A DNA stretch of 45,005 nt from an uncultured Flavobacteriaceae bacterium (GCA_905479835.1 CAJQNZ010000019.1:1-45005); one strand, 5' to 3'; positions 34,900-44,017 are shown, numbered from the stretch's first letter. Program-made: numbers and translations. The notes: a model not told the origin generated them from the sequence alone.

Positions 34900-35400
34900 A
34901 TGAACATATTTGATATTATCATTGCAGCCATATTATTGTTTGGATTTATAAGAGGATTGATGAAAGGTTTTTTTGTCGAACTAGCCTCATTGGTTTCTTT
35001 AGTAGCAGGAGTCTACGGAGCCATACACTTTTCATACTTTGCTGGAGATTTTCTTAAAGATAAAGTCGAATGGGATGAAAAATACATTTCAATCATAGCA
35101 TTTGCAGTTACTTTTATTGTCATAGTCATTTTGATTTCACTCCTTGGAAAACTATTTACCAAGATTGCAGATTTCGCCGCATTAGGAATTTTAAACAAAC
35201 TCCTTGGAGGTGTTTTTGGAGCCTTAAAGCTTGGATTGATTGTAAGTGTATTGTTGCTAGTATTTGACAAGTTGAACAGTACGATAACATTTGTAAATAA
35301 AGAAAATACGGAAGATTCTGTTCTTTATGGACCTGTAAAAAATCTTGCTCCAATGATTTTTCCTAATTTTTTAACTGTTGAGGAGAAAGAAGAGAGTTAA
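34900..35400 (+). CDS. cvpA: CvpA family membrane protein
   Basis: 166-residue protein with four predicted transmembrane segments (around residues 5-20, 26-46, 63-83 and 99-121). The opening MNIFDIIIAAILLFGFIRGL and the following GLMKGFFVELASLVSLVAG match the CvpA family. Relatives in enterobacteria were named for colicin V production but are now linked to envelope stress tolerance. The charged C-terminal tail ends EEKEES. It is monocistronic and convergent to the Bat operon, with a simple tandem repeat between. Confidence 0.9.
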   Translation: MNIFDIIIAAILLFGFIRGLMKGFFVELASLVSLVAGVYGAIHFSYFAGDFLKDKVEWDEKYISIIAFAVTFIVIVILISLLGKLFTKIADFAALGILNKLLGGVFGALKLGLIVSVLLLVFDKLNSTITFVNKENTEDSVLYGPVKNLAPMIFPNFLTVEEKEES

Positions 35401-35465
35401 AAGTTGTAAAGTGACTTCGCTCTGTGAACACCGCTCTGTGAACATACTCAGCCACAATTAAGACA

Positions 35466-35510
35466 TTTAGTCTTTAGTCTTTAGTCTTTAGTCTTTAGTC
35501 TTTAGTCTTT
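35466..35510. repeat. Seven-base tandem repeat
   Basis: Six perfect copies of TTTAGTC plus a partial copy. It lies between the convergent stops of cvpA and batE and so is outside coding sequence. Just before it, CTCTGTGAACA occurs twice (35419-35445). Confidence 0.95.
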
Positions 35511-35518
35511 AAAACAGA

Positions 35519-36271
35519 TTACAATTCTTTCATATCTTCTGCGATAATCCAGCCTATTTTTCCATCGGAAAGTTTGATTTTTTTCCAGTCATCAATTGCA
35601 TCAAGAACCACTACTTTGGTCCCTTCATGAAGTTCAAAAACCGTATCGCTATTTAATGTAGGAGCGTTCTTAATTTCGGTTGTTTGTTTAAAAATAATTG
35701 CAGACTTAGTATTGACTTTATGCTGATACGACTGAAATGCAAAAATCACTGAAAGTATCAACAATACTGTACTTATGATACTTGTATTGAAGTATAAAAA
35801 TTTCTTACTTGGTGTATATGAAAAGTAGTATAAAAAGAATAGCAATGCTGCGATAAAAGACATCATAACAGCAATCCAAGACCAAGAATCATGTGCTAGT
35901 TTATAAATAACGGTATCAGAGAATTTTTGAAAAATTGTTTTAGGCAACACCTCAATTGCATCCAATGTCATTCTTCGTGCAAATCCTAAATTGTTTTTTA
36001 CATCGGTATTTCTAGGATTTAATTTGAGTGCTTTTTCATAGTAATAAATCGATGGTGCAACTTCATTCATTTTGTAATAACTGTTTCCAAGATTGAAATA
36101 TAAGTCGTCTGAAATTACTCCTGAACTTTCTATCTTTTTATAGGATTCTATCGCTTTACTATATTTTTCTTGTTTGTAAAAATCATTACCTTTCACAAAC
36201 AAACTATCAACGGATTGTGCTGAGCCAATCGCTGAAAAAACCAAAGTAAATAGGATCAATATATTTTTCAT
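35519..36271 (-). CDS. batE: BatE-like protein: TPR, two transmembrane segments, SH3 domain
   Basis: 250-residue last gene of the aerotolerance operon. It has a signal peptide (1-19), tetratricopeptide repeats at about 22-100 (SLFVKGNDFYKQEKYSKAIE, LYFNLGNSYYKMNEV, YYYEKALKLNPRNTDV), two transmembrane segments at about 132-150 and 163-180, and a bacterial SH3 domain at about 190-248 (TEIKNAPTLNSDTVFELHEG, KIGWIIAEDM). The ATG directly follows the batD stop without a spacer. Bat proteins are thought to form an envelope complex with the VWA proteins; the molecular action is unknown. Confidence 0.9.
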   Translation of the reverse strand: MKNILILFTLVFSAIGSAQSVDSLFVKGNDFYKQEKYSKAIESYKKIESSGVISDDLYFNLGNSYYKMNEVAPSIYYYEKALKLNPRNTDVKNNLGFARRMTLDAIEVLPKTIFQKFSDTVIYKLAHDSWSWIAVMMSFIAALLFFLYYFSYTPSKKFLYFNTSIISTVLLILSVIFAFQSYQHKVNTKSAIIFKQTTEIKNAPTLNSDTVFELHEGTKVVVLDAIDDWKKIKLSDGKIGWIIAEDMKEL

Positions 36272-38047
36272 TTATAGTTGTTTGTCGATTTGAGCAATAG
36301 CCATTTTCGCCTTGTCAAATTCTTGTTGCATCATCACACTTGTTGTAGGTGTATAACGTGCAAAATCACAATCATTCAACACTTCAATAAAATCTGTAAT
36401 TGTTGTGCTATCTACTTTTTTATTCTCTAATATTTCTGAAATTTTTTCTTGCGAAATATCAGAGGTTTCAATTTTTAATTTTGCTTTTAAGAAATTATGC
36501 AATGCTTTTTCAAGCGCTATATAAAAGGCTTCATTATTTCCTAGTTTTTTCTTGGCTTCAGAAAGGTATCTCTTCGCAAGTCTATCTGCTTTTCGCAATT
36601 TATTTCCTATAAGATCGCCATCTCTTTCTTCTTTTTTCTTGCCAATAAATATTCCAATAGGAATGGATATCAATGGTAAAAATAACAAAAAGTAGAAAAG
36701 ATTAGATTTGAAAAAATCTTTCTTTTTTAAGGGGATAAAAGTGGTGTTGGTTTGGATATAACTGAAATTATTTCCTGTTGAAACTACACTTTGTTTTTGG
36801 CTAAAATTAGCATCATTTGAAGAAGAAGAATTTGGCAATGGTTTTCCATCGATTACATTTATAATCAATGGTTCTGAAATTATAGTTGTATATTTCTCTT
36901 CCTTTGGATTGAAATAAGAAAATGACACTTCTGGGATTTTATACTTTCCTTTATATTCAGGAACTACCGTATAAGAGTCTGATATATTACCTGAATTTCC
37001 ATTCAATGTAGTTCTTACTTTTTCATCACGTTCAGGAGTATATACCTCCAATTCCGAAGGTGTATTTATTTCTGGCAATTCAAATAATTTTAAATTTCCT
37101 TTCCCAAAAACTTCTACTTTAATTTGAGAAGTTTCATTGGATTTCATTGCTTCTTTAGTGGCAGAAACTTTAAAATTAAATTCACCTACAGCTCCTGTAA
37201 ATCCTTCAGGTTTTCCTTCTATTGGTAAGGATTTTACATTTATATTTCTCTTGCTAGACGACGTTATATATTGCACTCGTCTTGTAATCGGATTCCCGAA
37301 AAAATCTCCTTTACCTGTAGGAACGTTCACAACCATTTCCATTTCAAGCGGTTCTAAAACCAATTTTCCTGATTTCTGTGGCACCAATAAGGCTCTCTTT
37401 ACAATAAAATAGCGGTAGTCTTGATCTTTATAAGTGGTGTTTTCTACGCTAAAATTTGCTATTTCAAAATCTTGATTCCAGAAACCGTTGAATTGTGGAT
37501 TTTCTTTGAGTCTTGGATTATTTAATCCAATATTGGTGCTGAAATAGAGTTTATAAACGACATAAATTCCTTCTCCGACATAAGGTTTAGAATTCGAAAC
37601 TTCTGCGACTAAATGCACATTTTGTCCTGCAATATATAAAGGGTCATTTACATCTTTTGGAATTTCCGATTCGCTTAAAACCTTAATAGTAAGAGTATTT
37701 GATTGTAATGTTTCTCCTTTATATTCAATAGTTGCTGATGGTATAGTGAATATTCCTTTTTTATTTGGCTGAATTATATAACTGTAGGTCTGAGAAAATG
37801 ATGACCTCCCATTCATAATTGACCTACTGATAGAAGTATTAGGCCCTCCAAGAACTGTGAAATTTTTAAAATCTGGAAGAGCAAAATCATCAGCTCCTTG
37901 CTTGTTAATTGTAAAATCAATTCGCAATCGTTGATTCACTCCCAACTCATTTTTACTGACACTCGCTTTTAAAAAAACTTCTTGAGCAGACAATAATTGA
38001 ACTGAAAAAAATATAAAACATAGTATGTAAACCTTGTGAAATCTCAT
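36272..38047 (-). CDS. batD: BatD: aerotolerance protein with oxygen-tolerance domain
   Basis: 591-residue envelope protein. The start is ATG 38047, giving the signal peptide MRFHKVYILCFIFFSVQLLS; a longer frame upstream would overlap batC and lacks signal logic. The large exported part (about 23-445) has repeated beta-sandwich motifs (GVNQRLRIDFTINKQG, YIIQPNKKGIFTIPSATIEY, YFIVKRALLVPQKSGKLVLE). One transmembrane segment lies at about 447-468, then a cytoplasmic tail of about 120 residues, helical, containing a KALHNFLKAKL block. Known as BatD in Bacteroides. It lies 10 bases after batC and is adjacent to batE. Confidence 0.92.
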   Translation of the reverse strand: MRFHKVYILCFIFFSVQLLSAQEVFLKASVSKNELGVNQRLRIDFTINKQGADDFALPDFKNFTVLGGPNTSISRSIMNGRSSFSQTYSYIIQPNKKGIFTIPSATIEYKGETLQSNTLTIKVLSESEIPKDVNDPLYIAGQNVHLVAEVSNSKPYVGEGIYVVYKLYFSTNIGLNNPRLKENPQFNGFWNQDFEIANFSVENTTYKDQDYRYFIVKRALLVPQKSGKLVLEPLEMEMVVNVPTGKGDFFGNPITRRVQYITSSSKRNINVKSLPIEGKPEGFTGAVGEFNFKVSATKEAMKSNETSQIKVEVFGKGNLKLFELPEINTPSELEVYTPERDEKVRTTLNGNSGNISDSYTVVPEYKGKYKIPEVSFSYFNPKEEKYTTIISEPLIINVIDGKPLPNSSSSNDANFSQKQSVVSTGNNFSYIQTNTTFIPLKKKDFFKSNLFYFLLFLPLISIPIGIFIGKKKEERDGDLIGNKLRKADRLAKRYLSEAKKKLGNNEAFYIALEKALHNFLKAKLKIETSDISQEKISEILENKKVDSTTITDFIEVLNDCDFARYTPTTSVMMQQEFDKAKMAIAQIDKQL

Positions 38048-38057
38048 TTTTACAAAT

Positions 38058-38861
38058 TTACCAATCTTTTTCTTGTTTGATTTTCTTTCCTCTCTCTTTT
38101 TTCGCATTCATCTTCTCCTGCGTTTTCTTCTCTTCATTATTCATCGCTTCCAACAATTGCTTCATCTGTTGTGGCGATAATTTTCCTGCTTGAGGTTTCT
38201 GATCTTGTTTTTTCTCTTCTTTATTTTTATCAGGATTGTCTTTGTTGTCTTTCTCATCTTCTCCATCCTTTTTCTCATCATCTTTCTTATCGTCTCCTTC
38301 TTTTTTATCCTCGTTCTTATCTTTGTTTTGATCGTCTTTATTTTCTTGATTTTTATCCTTGTCTTTGTCTTTATTCTCGTCGTTCTTGTCCTTGTTTTTA
38401 TCTTGATTCTGTTGCTGATCTTGTAGCATTTTCTGTGCCAATGCCAAGTTATAACGAGTTTCATCATCCTTCGGATTGGCCCTTAAAGAATGCTTGTAGG
38501 AATCAACCGCTTTTTGATATTCCTTTTCTTGATAATGAGAGTTTCCAAGATTATGCATTGCTGTCGCTCTTGTAAACTTGTCCTTGGTCATTTTTGCAAC
38601 CATTTCATATTGAGCAATAGCTTCCTTGGAGCGGTTCTGAAGTGAAAGTGCATTTCCTAGGTTGTAATTGGCAATTTCAGAAGCTGGATTCTTATCCAAT
38701 GCTTTTTTATAAGCAACTTCTGCATCTGCAAACTTCAATTGATTGAACAATTCATTTCCTTCGCGTACCCATTTTCTTGCCTCTCTTTCAAGAGTTACTT
38801 TGTCTTCTTGAGCAAAGAAGCTCAAGGGTAAAAGGAACAATATGAATAGTAGTTTTTTCAT
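38058..38861 (-). CDS. batC: BatC: TPR protein with charged low-complexity region
   Basis: 267-residue exported protein: signal peptide (1-17), then TPR units at about 30-145 (EGNELFNQLKFADAEVAYKK, NYNLGNALSLQNRSKEAIAQ, AMHNLGNSHYQEKEYQKAVD). Residues 149-222 are almost only Lys, Asp, Glu, Asn and Gln, a repetitive and probably disordered linker. A conserved end, LSPQQMKQLLEAMNNEEKK to QEKDW, closes the protein as in the flavobacterial family. It is probably an adaptor in the Bat complex. A repeat pair separates it from batB. Confidence 0.9.
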   Translation of the reverse strand: MKKLLFILFLLPLSFFAQEDKVTLEREARKWVREGNELFNQLKFADAEVAYKKALDKNPASEIANYNLGNALSLQNRSKEAIAQYEMVAKMTKDKFTRATAMHNLGNSHYQEKEYQKAVDSYKHSLRANPKDDETRYNLALAQKMLQDQQQNQDKNKDKNDENKDKDKDKNQENKDDQNKDKNEDKKEGDDKKDDEKKDGEDEKDNKDNPDKNKEEKKQDQKPQAGKLSPQQMKQLLEAMNNEEKKTQEKMNAKKERGKKIKQEKDW

Positions 38862-38879
38862 TTATTTATTATCAAATAA

Positions 38880-38942
38880 GTTCTCGATTCCGCTCGACCT
38901 GGCAGACATTATTTATTGTCTCCTCGAGCGCAGTCGAGAGGT
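38880..38942. repeat. Inverted pair of short palindromic repeats between batB and batC
   Basis: Left arm GTTCTCGATTCCGCTCGACC (38880-38899) with GACA, right arm TGTCTCC then TCGAGCGCAGTCGAGAGG (38917-38941). It lies within the operon, in the 92-base gap between the batB stop and batC start on the minus strand, and would form an intra-operon stem-loop. Confidence 0.8.
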
Positions 38943-38953
38943 TATTAACTTCA

Positions 38954-39985
38954 TTATTTATTAAACAGATTTAGTTTCTGAATCCACTTTGTTTTCTTCT
39001 CTAGCATCAATGCATCTAGTATCAAAAACAATAATCCCAATCCTATAAACCATTGAAATTGATCTTTATAATCTGAAAATTTAGTGCTCTCAAATTCACT
39101 TTTTTCTGCTTTCACTAAAATCTCTTCAACATAATCTACCGTTTCTTGGGTTCTATTTCCAAGAAAATATTTTCCGTTTCCATTATTTGCAATTTCTTTC
39201 AATGTGTTTTCATTCATCTTGGTAATTACAACTTCGCCTTTACTATCCTTCTTATATCCTTGTAAAACACCTCTATCTTTCAACGGAATTGGGCCTCCTT
39301 TTTCAGTTCCTATTCCTATAGTATAAGTTTTAATTCCTTCTTTGGTTGCTTGTGCGATTGCACTTGAGGCATCTTCTTGATGGTCTTCACCATCAGAAAT
39401 AATGAATAAAAAACGATTCGTCTGTTCGTCATTATTATAATAAGATGTTGCCAATTTTATCGCTTCGTTTATTGCCGTTCCTTGACTAGAAACCATATTA
39501 GGACTTGCGCTTTGCAAGAACATTTTCGCTGCACCTTGATCGGTTGTAATTGGTAATAATGGATACGCATTTCCAGCATAAATAATAATTCCTATTCTAT
39601 CACTTCCTAGTTTGTCAATGATTTTAGTAATGATTTGCTTGGCTTTTTCAAGTCTATTTGGTGCAATATCTTCAGCCAACATACTTTTAGAAACATCTAG
39701 GGCAAACACAATGTCAACACCTTGGCGTTTTACTGTTTCAAGTTTGGTTCCCATTTTAGGATTGGTTAACGAAACGATTAAAAATGCCAAACCAATTAAG
39801 AAAGTCAACATCTTTAAGATTGATTTAAAAGAGGATTTTTCTGGGCTTAATTTTTCAAATAAATCTTCATCTGCAAACTGTTTTTGCATTCTTTTTTTCC
39901 ACCAAAAAACCAATAGAAACACCACCAATAATGCAGGGATCAATAATAAGTAAATAAAATATGTCGGTTCTTCTATTTGATACAT
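38954..39985 (-). CDS. batB: BatB: membrane-anchored VWA protein
   Basis: 343-residue protein with transmembrane segments near residues 9-29, 57-74 and 312-328. A von Willebrand factor A domain (about 90-290) carries the metal-ion-dependent adhesion site D97-x-S99-x-S101 (FALDVSKSMLAED), and a second MIDAS Asp in ISDGEDHQED. It is thought to act in the envelope with BatA; VWA domains of this type partner with MoxR ATPases. It starts 3 bases after batA. The C-terminal helix anchors the domain. Confidence 0.93.
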   Translation of the reverse strand: MYQIEEPTYFIYLLLIPALLVVFLLVFWWKKRMQKQFADEDLFEKLSPEKSSFKSILKMLTFLIGLAFLIVSLTNPKMGTKLETVKRQGVDIVFALDVSKSMLAEDIAPNRLEKAKQIITKIIDKLGSDRIGIIIYAGNAYPLLPITTDQGAAKMFLQSASPNMVSSQGTAINEAIKLATSYYNNDEQTNRFLFIISDGEDHQEDASSAIAQATKEGIKTYTIGIGTEKGGPIPLKDRGVLQGYKKDSKGEVVITKMNENTLKEIANNGNGKYFLGNRTQETVDYVEEILVKAEKSEFESTKFSDYKDQFQWFIGLGLLFLILDALMLEKKTKWIQKLNLFNK

Positions 39986-39988
39986 TCT

Positions 39989-40993
39989 TTATATAAAACT
40001 TCTAAATACAGTTAATTTCAATAACATTTCAAGCATTAATAATATTCCTGCCAGTATCACTAATGAGCGATACTTTTCATCGTAGTTATAGTATTTGAAC
40101 TCTTCAATTTCTGTCTTTTCCAATTTGTTTATTTCGTCATAAATAGCTTCTAACTTTGAGTTATTGGTCGCTCTAAAATATTTTCCTCCTGTTTCTTTGG
40201 CAATATATTTTAGTAAATCTTCATCTATTTCAACTTTAGCATTTTGGAAAATTAATTTCCCACTCATGTCTTTTGCTACAGGAAATGGCGCAGTCCCATT
40301 TGTCCCAATACCGATTGTATATGTTTTAATCCCTAATTCTTTAGCGAGATCTGTTGCTGTTTTTGGATCTACAAAACCCGTATTATTCACACCATCAGTC
40401 AACAAAATAATTACTTTACTTTTCGCCTTAGAATCTTTCAATCTATTTACTGCAGATCCTAATCCCATTCCTATTGCGGTACCTCCATCCAATTGTCCCC
40501 ATTGAATCTGACGAATTGTGTTTTTCACAATACGCTTATCACTTGTAATTGGTGTCTGCGTAAAACTTTCTCCAGCATAAACCACTATCCCAATACGATC
40601 ATTGGGTCTTTTATTGACAAAATTTGTCGCTACCTTTTTAAGCGCTTCAAGTCTATTTGGTTTTAAATCTTTGGCAAGCATACTTGCAGAAACATCAATT
40701 GCCATCACAATATCAATCCCTTTATTAGAATTAATTTTACTACTTACAGATACATTTCTAGGTCTTGCCAATGCAATGATTAATGCAGAAATAGCCAAGA
40801 GTCTTAAAACGTGTAAAAATGGTTTTAATCTTGATAGAATTGATGGTTTGCCAAATGCAGATGTACTGGATAATGTCAATGTTGCACTCTCTTTTTTGCG
40901 CATCAGGAAATACCAAATCGCCAACATGGGAACGATCAGTAACAACCACAGAAACTGTGGATGTGTAAACTCTAAATTATTCCACAACTTCAT
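39989..40993 (-). CDS. batA: BatA: membrane-anchored VWA protein
   Basis: 334-residue paralogue of BatB. Transmembrane segments lie at about 12-30, 59-76 and 311-327. The VWA MIDAS is D100-x-S102-x-S104 (MAIDVSASMLAKD), and the second Asp is in ILLTDGVNNTGF. The TIGIGTNGTAPFP block is the family C-terminal VWA strand. It partners with BatB and the upstream MoxR/DUF58 pair. Its start overlaps the end of the BatD-like gene by 17 bases, so translation is coupled. Confidence 0.93.
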   Translation of the reverse strand: MKLWNNLEFTHPQFLWLLLIVPMLAIWYFLMRKKESATLTLSSTSAFGKPSILSRLKPFLHVLRLLAISALIIALARPRNVSVSSKINSNKGIDIVMAIDVSASMLAKDLKPNRLEALKKVATNFVNKRPNDRIGIVVYAGESFTQTPITSDKRIVKNTIRQIQWGQLDGGTAIGMGLGSAVNRLKDSKAKSKVIILLTDGVNNTGFVDPKTATDLAKELGIKTYTIGIGTNGTAPFPVAKDMSGKLIFQNAKVEIDEDLLKYIAKETGGKYFRATNNSKLEAIYDEINKLEKTEIEEFKYYNYDEKYRSLVILAGILLMLEMLLKLTVFRSFI

Positions 40994-41945
40994 CTTCTTC
41001 TCTAGGTTTAGGCTTTAAATCATTAATGATATTCTCTGTATCAACTCTATGGTATTCTATTTCATTAGACATCGGTTTATGCTTCGCAAACTTAACCAAA
41101 TCGGCTTCTTTTAATAATTTTTGAAGATTAGCAACAGTTTCTTTTGGCAAGTCCAACGTCTTAATTTTATTAAAATCACGAATCGTTTCCATCAATTCAT
41201 CCGTTGTAGATTCCAATGCTGGAATATTCAATTCACGTTCAATATAGGTTCTTATAATTTCCGTCAATTCTATGTAATAAAGTTTCACTTTATCATTCTG
41301 CCATAATTGTTTCCCATCCAATTCACCTAATCGTTGCATTGCCAATTCATATGGAGGGATTCTATTTTCAATCGCTTGTTCTTCTCTTTTCTTTCGAATG
41401 AAATAATACCAAATCAATCCTAAAATAAATGCCAATAAAGCCAATCCTATCCATAGATAATTTTTGTAATCATCGAAAATTACAGGCTGATTTTTAATTG
41501 ATTTAATAGGAAATAAATTTTGCTTGGTAGTATCAACTTTAACTGTTGCAACGTTAATTAAAATAGAATCTGTAAGATGCTTATTAGAATTAATCAAGAC
41601 TAGTTGGCGCGGAATTACATATTGTCCGCTGTCAAAACTGGTTAAAATATATTTTTTTACAAACTTAGTTTTAGTCGTATCAATATTCAATTCTTCAACA
41701 ACTTCAATGCGATTCAGACTGTCCATTTCCAGTTTAGGAAATAAAACGTTTTTGAATAAATTATCCACTGAAATCTCATATTGAATCTGCTCACCTATTC
41801 TGATATTGGTTGTATCAATAGCTACCTCAACAGGATTCTGTGCGAATGTAATTCCTGAGATAAATAAGAATATCCCTAAGATCCATTTAAAATAGTTCTC
41901 GACTGCGCTAGAACTCACAATTCTATTTTGACTCTTACTTTCCAA
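40977..41945 (-). CDS. Bat-operon membrane protein of unknown function
   Basis: 322-residue protein of the third position of the Bat operon. An exported beta-rich domain (about 37-160) is followed by one transmembrane segment at 164-183 (LWIGLALLAFILGLIWYYF) and a cytoplasmic helical domain (KLYYIELTEIIRTYIERELN). It resembles the DUF4381/BatD-like class. No ATG exists before the hydrophobic signal (WILGIFLFISGITFAQ). The start is given at TTG 41945 (one base after the DUF58 stop codon); GTG 41918 or ATT 41921 are alternatives. A repeat copy covers exactly this start zone and encodes VSSSAVENY. Overlaps batA by 17 bases. Confidence 0.8.
   Translation of the reverse strand: MESKSQNRIVSSSAVENYFKWILGIFLFISGITFAQNPVEVAIDTTNIRIGEQIQYEISVDNLFKNVLFPKLEMDSLNRIEVVEELNIDTTKTKFVKKYILTSFDSGQYVIPRQLVLINSNKHLTDSILINVATVKVDTTKQNLFPIKSIKNQPVIFDDYKNYLWIGLALLAFILGLIWYYFIRKKREEQAIENRIPPYELAMQRLGELDGKQLWQNDKVKLYYIELTEIIRTYIERELNIPALESTTDELMETIRDFNKIKTLDLPKETVANLQKLLKEADLVKFAKHKPMSNEIEYHRVDTENIINDLKPKPREEDEVVE
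41894..41919. repeat. Short palindromic repeat inside the start region of the BatD-like gene
   Basis: AGTTCTCGACTGCGCTAGAA then CTCACA; on the coding strand it gives VSSSAVEN in the same frame as the copy in metG. It also carries the CTAGAA variant seen in metG. Confidence 0.9.
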
Positions 41946-41946
41946 C

Positions 41947-42819
41947 TTATCTTGCTCCTTTTCGTTTAAAATACCCTAATAATTTTTTTACATAACCCTC
42001 GTCTACTCTCGTACTGATTGTTCCTGCTCCACTTCTACTAAAAGATTTTTCGAAATAATCTACAGACTCTAAATAGTTGGTTTTGTATTTATTTCTAATT
42101 TTCCTAGACATTGTATTTACCAAAAATCGTTTACCACTTTCAGCATCTAACACTGGTACCATTCCCATATTTGGAATCTCTTCATCTCTCTTATCATAAA
42201 CTCTTATTCCAGTAACATCGTGCTTATTACCCATAATTTTCAGCGTATGGTCATAATCTGAATCCATAAAATCAGACAATACAAAAACGATTGCCTTTTT
42301 CTTCATCATATTGGACAAGTACTTAAGCGCATTTCCTATATCTGTGTTGTTGCTTTTAGGTTTGAATTCTATCAGTTCACGTATAATTCTCAAAACATGG
42401 CTTTTCCCTTTTTTTGGAGGAATAAATAATTCGACATTATCAGAAAATAAAAGCAATCCAACTTTGTCGTTATTTTGAGTTGCCGAAAAAGCGAGTGTTG
42501 CCGCAATTTCAGTAATTGTATTTCGTTTAAATTGTTGTGAAGTCCCAAAAAATTCTGAACCACTAATGTCCACCATTAACACCATTGTCAATTCACGTTC
42601 TTCTTCAAATACTTTTACATACGGTTCGTTATAACGTGCCGTTACATTCCAGTCTATCGCTCGAATATCATCACCATATTGATACTGACGTACTTCAGAA
42701 AAAGTCATACCACGTCCCTTGAACGAACTGTGGTATTCGCCCGAAAATATATGATCAGACAAGCGACGTGTCTTGATCTCTATTTTACGTACTTTTTTAA
42801 GTATTTCTTTTGTATCCAA
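41947..42819 (-). CDS. DUF58 domain protein of the Bat operon
   Basis: 290-residue soluble protein. The N-terminus (RKIEIKTRRLSDHIFSGEYH, then SFKGRGMTFSEVRQYQYGDD and IRAIDWNVTARYNEPYVK) is the DUF58 signature, and the second part is a VWA-like fold with D84-x-S86-x-S88 (MVDISGSEF). It probably partners with MoxR in assembling or activating a metal-binding complex. Start is at TTG 42819: a TAA lies 9 bases upstream in frame, and the next ATG is at residue 38, inside the conserved motif, so TTG is well supported. Lies 73 bases after moxR. Confidence 0.92.
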   Translation of the reverse strand: MDTKEILKKVRKIEIKTRRLSDHIFSGEYHSSFKGRGMTFSEVRQYQYGDDIRAIDWNVTARYNEPYVKVFEEERELTMVLMVDISGSEFFGTSQQFKRNTITEIAATLAFSATQNNDKVGLLLFSDNVELFIPPKKGKSHVLRIIRELIEFKPKSNNTDIGNALKYLSNMMKKKAIVFVLSDFMDSDYDHTLKIMGNKHDVTGIRVYDKRDEEIPNMGMVPVLDAESGKRFLVNTMSRKIRNKYKTNYLESVDYFEKSFSRSGAGTISTRVDEGYVKKLLGYFKRKGAR

Positions 42820-42892
42820 TAGTTGTTAAATTGTTGAATTGTTAAGTCGAATCTCTCGAATAAAGAGTTTAACAAATACACGATTACACGTT

Positions 42893-43903
42893 TTAAGGTA
42901 CTTCTACTTCATTTACAATCTGATTGATAAGATCTTCAGTAGTTACATTTTCTGCTTCGGCTTCGTAGGTAATTCCGATACGGTGTCGTAATACATCATG
43001 AACTACTGCACGGACATCTTCTGGAATAACATATCCTCTACGCTTAATGAATGCATAACATTTCGCAGCCATTGCCAAGTTGATACTTCCTCTTGGTGAT
43101 GCTCCGAAACTGATTAAATCTTTCAGGTTTGGTAAGTTGTATTTTTCAGGATAACGAGTTGCGAAAATGATATCAAGAATATATTTTTCGATCTTCTCAT
43201 CCATGTACACTTCTTTAACGGCATTACGTGCATCATTGATTTGCTTTAAAGAAACCACAGGATTCACTTTTTCAAATCCTCCTTTTAAATTCTGACGCAT
43301 AATTAATTGCTCGTCAGTAATTTTCGGATAGTCAATCACAACTTTCAACATAAAACGGTCCACCTGAGCTTCAGGCAGTGGATACGTTCCTTCTTGTTCT
43401 ACAGGATTCTGAGTTGCCATTACAAGAAATGGTTCGTCAAGTTTAAACGTCGTATCTCCAATTGTAATCTGACGCTCTTGCATTGCTTCAAGAAGTGCTG
43501 ATTGAACTTTCGCAGGAGCTCTGTTAATTTCATCAGCAAGAACGAAGTTTGCAAAAATTGGTCCTTTTTTAATCATGAAATCATTCTCTTTCATGTTGTA
43601 TATCATGGTTCCTACAACGTCTGCAGGCAATAAATCTGGTGTGAATTGAACACGACTGAAATCTCCTTGAACTGCTTTTGACAAAGTGTTAATCGCAAGA
43701 GTTTTTGCTAGTCCAGGAACACCTTCCAGTAGAATATGTCCATTTCCTAACAGTCCTATTAATAATCGCTCAATCATATGCTTCTGACCTACAATTACTT
43801 TATTCATTTCCATTACCAGTAAATCAACAAAAGCACTTTCCTTTTCTATCTTCTCATTGATTGCTCTGATATCTACAGTTGTGTTATTTTCTTCTATCAT
43901 CAT
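42893..43903 (-). CDS. moxR: MoxR family AAA+ ATPase
   Basis: 336-residue ATPase heading the Bat operon. Walker A is GVPGLAKT (61-68), Walker B is VLADEINR (121-128), the sensor I region is ATQNPVEQEGTYPLPEAQVD and the C-terminal lid contains ISFGASPRGSINLAMAAKC. MoxR ATPases work with VWA proteins to fold or load metal cofactors into client complexes. Start ATG 43903 or the next ATG (MMIEEN). It lies 114 bases after lpxH, so the Bat operon probably begins here. Confidence 0.95.
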   Translation of the reverse strand: MMIEENNTTVDIRAINEKIEKESAFVDLLVMEMNKVIVGQKHMIERLLIGLLGNGHILLEGVPGLAKTLAINTLSKAVQGDFSRVQFTPDLLPADVVGTMIYNMKENDFMIKKGPIFANFVLADEINRAPAKVQSALLEAMQERQITIGDTTFKLDEPFLVMATQNPVEQEGTYPLPEAQVDRFMLKVVIDYPKITDEQLIMRQNLKGGFEKVNPVVSLKQINDARNAVKEVYMDEKIEKYILDIIFATRYPEKYNLPNLKDLISFGASPRGSINLAMAAKCYAFIKRRGYVIPEDVRAVVHDVLRHRIGITYEAEAENVTTEDLINQIVNEVEVP

Positions 43904-44017
43904 TAAATTTTTAAAGCGTGAATTTACAGTGCTTTTTTGTGGATTGCAAGTAGCACAAAATATTTAATTTTTCTTGTTAAAAATTGGTTAAAAAAATATA
44001 AAAAACGCCTTAAAATT

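Noticed and set aside
35466..35510. Tandem repeat as a CRISPR-like array
   Set aside because: Units are 7 bases with no spacers.
38048..38107. Longer batD start upstream of ATG 38047
   Set aside because: It would overlap batC by 50 bases and add a highly basic stretch before the signal peptide.
38171..38575. Long open frames opposite batC
   Set aside because: They result from the Lys/Asp/Glu-rich low-complexity stretch of batC read on the other strand; the translated sequence is repetitive and has no domain.
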